A stretch of 23,473 bases of DNA from contig DQFX01000006.1 in assembly GCA_003531585.1 (NCBI GenBank), positions 1 to 23,473 of the forward strand. The letters are read 5' to 3'. The stretch comes from Oscillospiraceae bacterium (lineage in GTDB: Bacteria > Bacillota > Clostridia > Oscillospirales > Ruminococcaceae). Made by a program: the position numbers and the translations under genes. The notes beneath the pieces are model-generated. The model did not search any database and was not told the origin of the DNA. It worked only from the letters and a program-made list of their open reading frames with translations. Positions 14,582 through 20,927 of this stretch are shown here, piece after piece (position 1 is the stretch's first letter; each line of letters begins with the position of its first letter).

Positions 14582-14672
14582 ACGATTAAATCCTCACTTT
14601 CTCGATCCGTTTCTGATTTGCACAGGTATTCCTGCGTCTTTTTCATTTTCTGGAACATTTCCCTCAATAAGG

Positions 14673-14708
14673 AAAAAAGCCGCTGAATGCATATGCTTCA
14701 TGGCTTTT
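14673..14708 (-). terminator. Intrinsic terminator inside the guaB leader
   Basis: On the minus strand AAAAGCC (14702-14708 complement) pairs with GGCTTTT (14675-14681 complement). The inner stem is TGAA/TTCA and the tail is six T (14673-14678). It sits about 90 nt before the guaB start codon and after the promoter, so it must be passed for guaB to be expressed. Confidence 0.8.
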
Positions 14709-14746
14709 AGTTCCGTTTCGGGGAGATGTCCTCCCGAAGATATATT
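14673..14746 (-). promoter_or_regulatory. guaB leader attenuator, candidate riboswitch
   Basis: The first about 74 nt of the predicted guaB transcript form a hairpin (14715-14722 region with 14730-14738, TTCGGGAG paired to CTCCCCGAA with one bulge). A purine-rich single strand follows, and then the intrinsic terminator. The 5' end (14736-14744) can alternatively pair with the terminator's 5' half (14691-14699): four pairs, a bulged C, then four more. This is the arrangement expected of a terminator/antiterminator switch. It does not match the purine, ZTP, preQ1, PRPP or guanidine riboswitch patterns that I can recall. A guanine-nucleotide-linked signal is a natural guess from the gene but is not shown. 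Confidence 0.55.
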
Positions 14747-14752
14747 ATAAAT

Positions 14753-14781
14753 ATTATATCACTAAACCGCTTTTTTTTCAA
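14753..14781 (-). promoter_or_regulatory. Sigma-A promoter of guaB
   Basis: On the minus strand TTGAAA (14776-14781) and TATAAT (14753-14758) are separated by 17 bp, with a predicted start near 14746. The transcript has a leader of about 165 nt, long for this region. Confidence 0.9.
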
Positions 14782-14886
14782 GCGCAAACCAGGAGAAAAG
14801 TATACAAATATCAAGCCTGAATTCGCCGCGATTTCGGAAATTTTCACGCTTTCCCTGAAAATCTCAAAAAAAACTTTCACAGCTTA

Positions 14887-14915
14887 TTGACGAAAAAAGA
14901 TATTTATTATAGAAT
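14887..14915 (+). promoter_or_regulatory. Sigma-A promoter of the rpe-rnf operon
   Basis: TTGACG (14887-14892), a 17-bp spacer and TAGAAT (14910-14915) lie divergent to the guaB promoter, giving a leader of about 60 nt. The 14782-14886 stretch between the two promoters is AT-rich and shows nothing else that I can name. Confidence 0.8.
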
Positions 14916-14981
14916 ATATGTGTATGGGTATTTTATGTCCTCTGAAAAATGTATGAAATTCACAGATAAGGAAATGATAAT

Positions 14982-15635
14982 ATGATAAAGACCTCAGCTT
15001 CGCTGCTTGCCTGCGACCTCGCGGATATATCCGGGGAACTCTCGCGCTGCAAAGCGGCGAATGTCGACTGGATACACTTCGACGTAATGGACGGAGCGTT
15101 CGTCGACCAGATAACCTACGGCAGCCCGGTGCTGAAATGCGTCCGCAGGGCGACGGATATGTTCCTTGACGTGCATCTGATGGTGAACGACCCGGCGAGC
15201 CAGATCAAGTTCTTCGCGGAAGCCGGAGCCGACCTCATCAGCTTCCACCTCGAGAGCCGCAGCGACGCACGAATGACCCTGGAGCTGATACGTTCCTTCG
15301 GCGTGAAATCCGCGCTTGCAGTGAAGCCCGGAACTCACATTGAGGAAGCGTTCCCGCTTGTGGAGCTGTGCGACATGGTGCTCGTGATGACCGTCGAGCC
15401 GGGCTACGGCGGGCAGGCGTTCATTCCGGAAACGCTTGATAAGATACGCGCTCTGCGCAGCTTCGCCGGTGACTCCCTCGACATTGAAGTCGACGGCGGA
15501 ATAAACGGCAAGACCGCTCCGCTGGTAAAGGAAGCCGGCGCGAACGTCCTGGTTGCCGGGACCGGCCTTTTCAAGGCGGAGGACATGGCGCAGGCTAACT
15601 CCCTGCTGAAGGCTCCGCAGAAAGGACAGGCATGA
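14982..15635 (+). CDS. rpe: Ribulose-phosphate 3-epimerase family protein
   Basis: The 217-residue TIM-barrel enzyme interconverts ribulose 5-phosphate and xylulose 5-phosphate in the pentose phosphate pathway. The metal ligands are all present: His32 and Asp34 in IHFDVMDG (31-38), His65 in DVHLMV (63-68), Asp171 in VDGGIN (170-175). Ser7 in SLLACD and the phosphate-binding GYGGQAF loop are also seen. The AFVDQITYGSP segment differs slightly from the usual AFVPNLTFGPP, so a related sugar-phosphate epimerase (for example acting on allulose phosphate) is possible. ATG at 14982 has a modest AAGGA site at 14968-14972. Its stop overlaps the start of the rnfD-like gene, an unexpected neighbour. Confidence 0.9.
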   Translation: MIKTSASLLACDLADISGELSRCKAANVDWIHFDVMDGAFVDQITYGSPVLKCVRRATDMFLDVHLMVNDPASQIKFFAEAGADLISFHLESRSDARMTLELIRSFGVKSALAVKPGTHIEEAFPLVELCDMVLVMTVEPGYGGQAFIPETLDKIRALRSFAGDSLDIEVDGGINGKTAPLVKEAGANVLVAGTGLFKAEDMAQANSLLKAPQKGQA

Positions 15636-16822
15636 TAACTCCCATAACCAAGCGCGACCCGCGTAAGCTGTATCTGGAGCGCCTTGTATTCATGGCGGCT
15701 CTGCTGATACCGGCGGTGTTCCGCGGCGGCTTCAGACCGCTGGCAGTGTGCGCGGTGTGCGTTATCTGCTGCATGTTCACAGACTGGGTCTGCTGCAAGC
15801 TGCGCCGCATAAAATACGACATTAAAGACCCCGCCGTGATGTTCTGGGGGCTGTGCTGCGGAATGCTCATGCCTGCTGGTATCCCGCATGTCCTTGCAGG
15901 ACTTTCCGCGGTTATCTGCATAGCTCTTGGGAAACACATTTTCGGCGGAAACGAGAACCTCGTGTTCTCTCCTCCAGCGATAGCCGTGGCGTTCCTGATA
16001 ATCTGCTACCCCGGCGACATGCTGTATTATCCGAAGGTCGGCGAAATTCTCCCGATGTTCTCGGAGTACGAAGGGACTTTCACCCGCTCTGTCGAATACC
16101 ACATGAACCTCGGCACAACGCCTACCCAGTCCGTTATGGATATCCTCATGGGGAACGTCCCCGGCGCTATCGGCGCTGTTAATATCCTCGTTATTCTGGT
16201 CATAGGCGTGTGCATGCTGATAAAGCACTCCACCAGCTTCACCGCGCTGATATCCTGCCTGACCTCTGTGGCGGCTATCTCCGCGCTGTACCCCAGGGTC
16301 GGGGATTCTCCGCTTATGTCGGTGTTCTATGAGCTTTCCAGCGGCTTCCTGCTGTTCGGAATCGTTTTTATGTCCGCCGAGCCTTATATACTGCCGAAGC
16401 GCCGCGCCGCACGAGTCATCTACGGAGTCGTGCTGGGCTACACCGTGATGATGTTCCGGTATTTCGGTCAGGTGGAGGGCTGCTTCGTTTTCGCGCTGCT
16501 TATCGTCAACGCCATGAGCAGCTCGTTTGATACCATCGTTGAAAATATCCTCTACTGGAAGCGCAACTACATCAGCTCCTTCGAGGGAAGCAAGAACCGC
16601 GCGCAGCAGGGCGGCATAAAGCTCACTGACACGCAGGAGATACAGCTCCCCGAAAAATACCGCTACAACACCCCGCCGATAGACGGCAAGGTGAAGCGCC
16701 ACAAGCGCCGTCCTGCGTTAATAAGCAGACCCGGGGAGGCTCAGCCGCACCATGAGCAGCTCGAGCAGCCGGAGCGTTCAGAGCCATCTATAAACCCGGA
16801 GAAGGAGGACAGCGATGAATAA
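15632..16822 (+). CDS. RnfD-like membrane protein (RnfD/NqrB family)
   Basis: The 396-residue protein has about eight to ten transmembrane helices up to residue 310 and a long charged cytoplasmic tail (310-396). In an Rnf complex RnfD carries FMN and takes part in electron flow coupled to sodium or proton transport. Recognisable traces are KDPAVMFWGLLxGMLMP-like segments near 65-82, FSPPAIAVAFL (112-122, in place of the usual NPA motif) and ILMGNVPGAIG (171-181). The flavin-attachment motif, normally SGATP, reads GTTPT (161-165), keeping a Thr. Several other signature residues, such as the SGAT and TDPVTSP segments near the C-terminal helices, have changed (SSGFL, SAEPYILP). It overlaps rpe by four bases and the next gene by eight. 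RnfC, usually upstream, is absent. Confidence 0.8.
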   Translation: MITPITKRDPRKLYLERLVFMAALLIPAVFRGGFRPLAVCAVCVICCMFTDWVCCKLRRIKYDIKDPAVMFWGLCCGMLMPAGIPHVLAGLSAVICIALGKHIFGGNENLVFSPPAIAVAFLIICYPGDMLYYPKVGEILPMFSEYEGTFTRSVEYHMNLGTTPTQSVMDILMGNVPGAIGAVNILVILVIGVCMLIKHSTSFTALISCLTSVAAISALYPRVGDSPLMSVFYELSSGFLLFGIVFMSAEPYILPKRRAARVIYGVVLGYTVMMFRYFGQVEGCFVFALLIVNAMSSSFDTIVENILYWKRNYISSFEGSKNRAQQGGIKLTDTQEIQLPEKYRYNTPPIDGKVKRHKRRPALISRPGEAQPHHEQLEQPERSEPSINPEKEDSDE

Positions 16823-17450
16823 CAAAACCTCCGGGAAGTTCAGACTTGACGGGCTTTTCCGCCAGAATATCGTTCTGATGAGCGGACTCGTCACCGCCCC
16901 GATAATAATAGCGGCGACAACGTTCGAACGCGCTCTGGTGCTCACCCTGAGCTTCCTTCTTATCTCGTACTCGTCAATAATCATCTGTCGGTTCATTCCC
17001 CGGGAGATAGTCTACACCGTGCGGATAATCTGCTACGTCGGAGTTGCCGCTGTGATGTATATTCCAACCGCGCTGCTGATGAACGCGCTGTTCCCTGAAA
17101 CGGCCTCGGCGGTGTCCATCTACATTGAGATACTTGTAGTCAATTCCCTGATACTCGCAAAGACCGAGAGCCGGTTCTACCTCATGCCGATGAAAGAAAT
17201 GGCGCTGGACGCGCTGATGTACATTCTCGGCTACGCTATAGCGGCGTTCGCCGTGGGTATCATCAGGGAGTTCCTCGCGTTCGGCTCGCTGTTCGGACTG
17301 AGAGTATGCGACGCCCCCATGCCCGCCGCCAAGACCACGTTCTTCGGGTTCATACTTGTGGGGATCCTCGCGGCGGTCTGCCGCGGAGTGACTACCCGCC
17401 GCAGGAAGCGCAGCGAAAGCTCCGGCGTTATCCGAAAGGGGGCTGAATGA
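16815..17450 (+). CDS. RnfE-like membrane protein lacking cluster cysteines
   Basis: The 211-residue protein has six hydrophobic helices and aligns with RnfE of the RnfA/RnfE (NqrD/NqrE) family. Matches are the N-terminal LFRQNIVL start, the ALVLTLSFLLISY helix, EILVVNSLILAKTES, and GIIREFLAFGSLFG followed by the family's C-terminal helix. In normal RnfE one Cys sits in the first helix (GLCP) and another in the VNC segment, both ligands of the intramembrane [2Fe-2S] cluster. Here the first reads LVTAP (Ala28 or neighbour) and the second VNS (Ser111), so both ligands are missing. It overlaps genes on both sides by 8 and 4 bp. RnfG, which normally lies between D and E, is missing. Confidence 0.8.
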   Translation: MNNKTSGKFRLDGLFRQNIVLMSGLVTAPIIIAATTFERALVLTLSFLLISYSSIIICRFIPREIVYTVRIICYVGVAAVMYIPTALLMNALFPETASAVSIYIEILVVNSLILAKTESRFYLMPMKEMALDALMYILGYAIAAFAVGIIREFLAFGSLFGLRVCDAPMPAAKTTFFGFILVGILAAVCRGVTTRRRKRSESSGVIRKGAE

Positions 17451-18043
17451 TGGAAGTTATCGCAAAGATCGTTTCCGCCGCGATGGTCTCCGTGTTCGTC
17501 CAGAACGCGATATTCGACCGCGCATTCGGCAGCAACGTCGGTATTTACGCCTCCCGCAAGAACAGCACCGTTATCGGCTTCACTCTCGGCATCACTGCTA
17601 TGACTACCCTGGCGAGCATTGTTTCCTTCTTTGTTGACCAGGCTATGCTCCCGACGGAGTTCGGCTGGCTGTTCATGCCGCTTATCTACTCAGCCGTTAT
17701 CAGCGTGCTGTATATTCTGGGGCTTCTGGGGCTGTGGCGGTTTTTCCCAAAAATATTCAGGAAAATACGCAAGTACGTCCACCTTGCGATATTCAACTGC
17801 GCCGTTATCGGCGCGCTTTTCCTCAACTCCAACTACGGCAGCGACATCTGGTCGTACATCGGATACGGTTTCGGCACCGGCATAGGGTTCTTCCTGGCGT
17901 GCTTCCTGCTGAATATCGCGCACGAAAAGCTGGACAGCGACAAGATCCCGCGTATATTCCGCGGCTACCCCATCATGCTTGTATACATCGGCGTGATATC
18001 GCTGGCGTTCTACGCGCTGGCGGGCTACACCGTTGACTTCTGA
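17447..18043 (+). CDS. RnfA-like membrane protein with one cluster cysteine
   Basis: The 198-residue, six-helix protein aligns with RnfA almost without gaps. Examples are the N-terminal helix (20-38), LGITAMTTLASIVSFFVD, FNCAVIGALFLN (116-127) and the KIPRIFRGYPIMLVYIGVISLAF end that mirrors RnfA's [21 protein letters not shown]. In RnfA the first-helix GLCPF carries an iron ligand; here the equivalent is GSNVG, with Asn30 in the Cys position. The second ligand, Cys118 in FNCAV, is kept. It ends the three-gene D-E-A set and is followed after 29 bp by the glycoside-hydrolase-like gene. RnfB, which normally follows RnfA and carries ferredoxin-type clusters, is absent. The family call is firm; a redox function is doubtful. 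Confidence 0.85.
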   Translation: MMEVIAKIVSAAMVSVFVQNAIFDRAFGSNVGIYASRKNSTVIGFTLGITAMTTLASIVSFFVDQAMLPTEFGWLFMPLIYSAVISVLYILGLLGLWRFFPKIFRKIRKYVHLAIFNCAVIGALFLNSNYGSDIWSYIGYGFGTGIGFFLACFLLNIAHEKLDSDKIPRIFRGYPIMLVYIGVISLAFYALAGYTVDF

Positions 18044-18072
18044 TAACAACACACCACATTCTAGGAGATATC

Positions 18073-19260
18073 ATGAAGAAAAAGAACATCAAGATAAAGC
18101 ACCGCAAATACAGCCTGTACCAGCGCAAGAAAAGCAAGGGCAGGAAGTTCCTCACCGGACTTCTGATGGTAATTCTGGTGGCAGGTCTGTGCGTACTGGG
18201 CTACGGCCTGGGCAAGCCACTTGTGGAGTACTTCTCTAACCGCGGAAACGAGCCGCCCCCGGAATCCGCCTGGACTCCACCGGTATCCGCCGAGCCTGCG
18301 GCTCCCTCTGCGGAAGGAACTGCGGAAAAGACCGCTGAATCCTCCGAACCTACCGCCGAGCCGGAAATCGAAAAGACAGTCAGCGCGTTCATTCTGCCGG
18401 AGACCGCCGCGCTCAGCTCCGAGAGCCTCAACAGCGCCCTCGCAGCCGCAAAGAACAGCGGCTGCACCGACATCACGGTAACGCTCAAGGACGAAGCCGG
18501 AAGCTTCCTTTACAAGACCGCTCTCAAGGATATCCCCGAGAGCCAGATAACCGGAACCCTCACCGCAAAGCAGATCGCGGACATCATCACCAGGGCTGGA
18601 ATGACTCCGCACGCGCGTATAAATACGCTGCTCGACCGCACCTCCCAGACCTACTCCGGCGGAAGCATCTGCTACATGATAGCCGACGGCGGGATCTGGC
18701 ACGACTACTACGTCGACCAGGGCGGCAAGTCCTGGCTCGACCCGTTCGAGAAGGAGACCGCGGCGTACCTTGCGGATATCACAAAGGAGATCGCGTCCGC
18801 GGGCTTCACAGACGTGATACTCGCAAACATGAGGTACCCGGCGTTCAACCCGCAGGATTATACGAACTTCCTGCGGCAGCTCAGCATTTCCGACGAAACC
18901 GCGCGTCTTGAAGCGCTGTGGAACGTCATTTCCGCATGCCAGAAGGCTGCGGGGGATACCAGAGTCACAATTGAAATGAACGACGAAGATCTGTTCGCGG
19001 ATAACAACGCGATCGCGCTCACCACTGCGGAAGCCGCAGGAGATAAAACAAAGCTGAAAACCGCAGCGCTGCTGGTGGACTACTCCCCCGCCGACAAGAC
19101 AGGCTACGCCGAAACAAGGGCGTTCATCGGGAAGCTCTCCGCGATGTACTCCGGACAGGAATGGGCGGTCCGCATTCAGACCTCCGGATTCTCCGCCGCT
19201 TCTCTCGAGCAGGTGCGCAAGGCGTTTGCGGACTCCGGTATCACCATGTTTTCTGAATAA
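18073..19260 (+). CDS. Membrane-anchored glycoside-hydrolase-like protein (DUF4015 type)
   Basis: The 395-residue protein has a strongly basic N terminus (1-26), one membrane helix (about 27-48), a Pro/Ala/Glu-rich linker (58-100) and an extracellular domain. The domain matches, by eye, the putative glycoside hydrolase family DUF4015, a TIM barrel. The tell-tale stretch is KSWLDPFEKE followed by YLADITKEIASAGFTDVILANMRYP (about 218-260), which parallels the family's WLNPY...GFDEIQFDYIRFP. In this copy the acidic residues of the usual FDYIRFP motif are replaced (LANMRYP), so catalysis is uncertain. It likely acts at or binds the cell wall. GGAGATATC before ATG at 18073 gives the start. It is the last gene of the rpe-rnf operon. 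Confidence 0.72.
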   Translation: MKKKNIKIKHRKYSLYQRKKSKGRKFLTGLLMVILVAGLCVLGYGLGKPLVEYFSNRGNEPPPESAWTPPVSAEPAAPSAEGTAEKTAESSEPTAEPEIEKTVSAFILPETAALSSESLNSALAAAKNSGCTDITVTLKDEAGSFLYKTALKDIPESQITGTLTAKQIADIITRAGMTPHARINTLLDRTSQTYSGGSICYMIADGGIWHDYYVDQGGKSWLDPFEKETAAYLADITKEIASAGFTDVILANMRYPAFNPQDYTNFLRQLSISDETARLEALWNVISACQKAAGDTRVTIEMNDEDLFADNNAIALTTAEAAGDKTKLKTAALLVDYSPADKTGYAETRAFIGKLSAMYSGQEWAVRIQTSGFSAASLEQVRKAFADSGITMFSE

Positions 19261-19284
19261 TCGGTGAAAATTTTACCGCCCTAC

Positions 19285-19313
19285 TTGATTTTAGGAGCAG
19301 TTTAGGTTATAAT
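19285..19313 (+). promoter_or_regulatory. Sigma-A promoter of yajC
   Basis: TTGATT (19285-19290), a 17-bp spacer and TATAAT (19308-19313) precede yajC. The box pair is identical to that of the nadE promoter. A small GCC-GCAA-GGC hairpin lies in the leader. Confidence 0.85.
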
Positions 19314-19364
19314 TAAAAGGTACTATAAAAATCATGCCGCAAGGCAGGACGTGGAGGACAACTA

Positions 19365-19760
19365 ATGACAACACTCGCAGTTATTTCTACCGCAGCTTCT
19401 TCTGCAGACGCAACCGGCGGTGCAAACGTGGCAAGCATGCTCACAATGCTCATTCCGCTGGCGCTTATCATCGTATTCTTCTATTTCTTCATAATCCGCC
19501 CGGAGAAGAAGCGCAACAAGGAAATGCAGAACATGCTCAACAGCATTCAGGTTGCTGATGAGGTTATCACCAACGGCGGCATCATCGGCAGAGTTCTTTC
19601 CGTTAAGGAGGACACCGTGCTTATCGAGACCGGCAGCGACCGTACCAAGATCCGCGTGCTGAAATCTGCTATCGCTAAGAACAACACCGTTCACGAGGCT
19701 CCCGCTGAGGAAGCTCCCGCTAAGAAGAAAAAGGGCGACAAGCCCGCTGAGATCAAGTGA
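19365..19760 (+). CDS. yajC: Preprotein translocase accessory subunit YajC
   Basis: The 131-residue protein is YajC, a single-span partner of the SecDF complex in protein export. After a short Ala/Ser-rich N terminus comes one membrane helix (about 25-44) ending in FFIIRPEKKRNKE, the hallmark of YajC. A small cytoplasmic domain with VITNGGIIGRVLSV and DRTKIRVLKSAI follows. The Lys/Ala/Glu-rich tail (about 112-131) is longer than in many homologues. GGAGG at 19353-19357 sets the ATG at 19365. It is a single-gene unit between its own promoter and the terminator at 19780-19807. The usual neighbours tgt, queA or secD are not in the window. Confidence 0.95.
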   Translation: MTTLAVISTAASSADATGGANVASMLTMLIPLALIIVFFYFFIIRPEKKRNKEMQNMLNSIQVADEVITNGGIIGRVLSVKEDTVLIETGSDRTKIRVLKSAIAKNNTVHEAPAEEAPAKKKKGDKPAEIK

Positions 19761-19779
19761 CCTTGCGCATATGAAGCAA

Positions 19780-19807
19780 AAACTCCCTTCGGAAACGGAG
19801 GGAGTTT
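19780..19807 (+). terminator. Terminator of yajC
   Basis: A 12-bp stem (19780-19791 with 19796-19807, one G-T pair) closed by a GAAA tetraloop is followed by a T-rich CTGTTTG. It lies 19 bp after the yajC stop. Confidence 0.85.
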
Positions 19808-19893
19808 CTGTTTGTCGGAAGAGTGCACGGCTAAAAATATGCTGGTGAAAATTGCCGACGCGGTATTTAACATGCGGCCGCTAAATTATAAGC

Positions 19894-19917
19894 AAGGGGC
19901 CTCTTTTGAAGCCCCTT
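19894..19917 (-). terminator. Terminator of the polysaccharide unit
   Basis: AAGGGGC (19894-19900) pairs with GCCCCTT (19911-19917) across a 10-nt loop, four bases after the stop of the flippase-like gene. The tail on the minus strand (GCTTATAATTT) is only moderately T-rich. Confidence 0.6.
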
Positions 19918-19921
19918 ACAT

Positions 19922-20914
19922 TCATTCATTCTTATTTTCTGTTGTCTGTTCAGGCTCGGTAGCTCCCTCCGCGCGCTTTTTAAGCTTTATCTTCGACATA
20001 TTCCGTATTCTTGACCAGATGAACGCCAGCGCCACCAAAACAAGCTCCGGAATAGTCTGCCACAGTCTGGACACCACGGATACGACCATTGCGTCGCTCT
20101 GCGGCATTATAAGGCACAATCCGGCTACGATGATTCCCTCGCGGACTCCAAGCCCGGACGGGGCGAATATCGCGAGAATGCCCATTATCGCGGAAACTCC
20201 CCAGATACCGGCACAGAACAGCAGTTCGGAGTACTCCACGGCGGGATAGATCGACTTCGTAAGAATGAAGAATCCAACGCCGACGATCAGCCAGTTTCCG
20301 ATGAACAGCAGCACGACCTTTAACATCTGCGAGTACTTCATCGGTATCTCAAGATCCTTCTTAAAGAGCTTCCCAAGTATCCGCAGGAAGAAATTGATTA
20401 TTTTCGGGTGAATGCACACGAAAAACACGACTATCAGCGCGATAGTTACCCACTTGTAGTTTTCCAGAAGCTCGTTCGGGAAGAACAGCAGCGACACGAT
20501 AAACAGCATTGCCGCGCCAAGCAGCGTGCAGACATTCTCAATAAAGAAGCACACCGTTACCTTCGACAGCGGCGCGTCCTCCTCCTTATAATAGGTCAGG
20601 CGGGCGGCAAGCATGAACACCTTCCCCGGAATGTACTTTCCGAGTATAGAGTAGAGGTAGCTTGTGACGGCTTTCTCGTACTTTATCGCACAGCCGTTAA
20701 GCTTTGTGATGTAGTGCCACAGCGACGCCAGGGTTATTTTATACAAGAAATAGAACAGCATGGAGAATATGAATATCCCCATATCAACGTTCATTATCTT
20801 GTCGGAGAATTCATCCCAGTTCTTCCAGAAGTACCACGCCAGGAATACCACGACAAGCACGCCGAACAGGATTTTCAGCGCTTTCAGTATCTTTTTCTTA
20901 TCAGGCTTTTTCAT
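19922..20914 (-). CDS. Lysylphosphatidylglycerol synthase TM region/flippase-like protein (UPF0104)
   Basis: The 330-residue integral membrane protein has about eight helices and matches the membrane region of lysylphosphatidylglycerol synthases (family PF03706). It lacks the catalytic C-terminal domain, so it cannot itself make aminoacyl lipids. Motifs seen are LGKYIPGKVFMLAAR near the first third, APSGLGVREG in the second half and a following SRLWQTIPEL. Stand-alone members often lie in polysaccharide or glycolipid clusters and are thought to move lipids or lipid-linked sugars. It lies 13 bp after the pyruvyl transferase fusion on the same strand, consistent with that role. A GGGGG ribosome site precedes ATG at 20914. 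The C-terminal Lys/Glu-rich tail is cytoplasmic. Confidence 0.87.
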   Translation of the reverse strand: MKKPDKKKILKALKILFGVLVVVFLAWYFWKNWDEFSDKIMNVDMGIFIFSMLFYFLYKITLASLWHYITKLNGCAIKYEKAVTSYLYSILGKYIPGKVFMLAARLTYYKEEDAPLSKVTVCFFIENVCTLLGAAMLFIVSLLFFPNELLENYKWVTIALIVVFFVCIHPKIINFFLRILGKLFKKDLEIPMKYSQMLKVVLLFIGNWLIVGVGFFILTKSIYPAVEYSELLFCAGIWGVSAIMGILAIFAPSGLGVREGIIVAGLCLIMPQSDAMVVSVVSRLWQTIPELVLVALAFIWSRIRNMSKIKLKKRAEGATEPEQTTENKNE

Positions 20915-20927
20915 TGTTTTCCCCCGG

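Noticed and set aside
12989..14686. A 565-codon open frame on the plus strand opposite guaB
   Set aside because: It is antisense to a clearly conserved IMP dehydrogenase and shows no recognisable motif. It arises from codon bias of the real gene.
14594..14701. A 35-codon frame in the guaB leader as a leader peptide
   Set aside because: Its AUG lies in the terminator stem, it has no ribosome site and no run of regulatory codons; a frame of this length is expected by chance.
15404..16702. A 432-codon open frame on the minus strand opposite rpe and rnfD
   Set aside because: It is His/Arg/Glu-rich without any domain, and the opposite strand encodes recognised membrane and TIM-barrel proteins.
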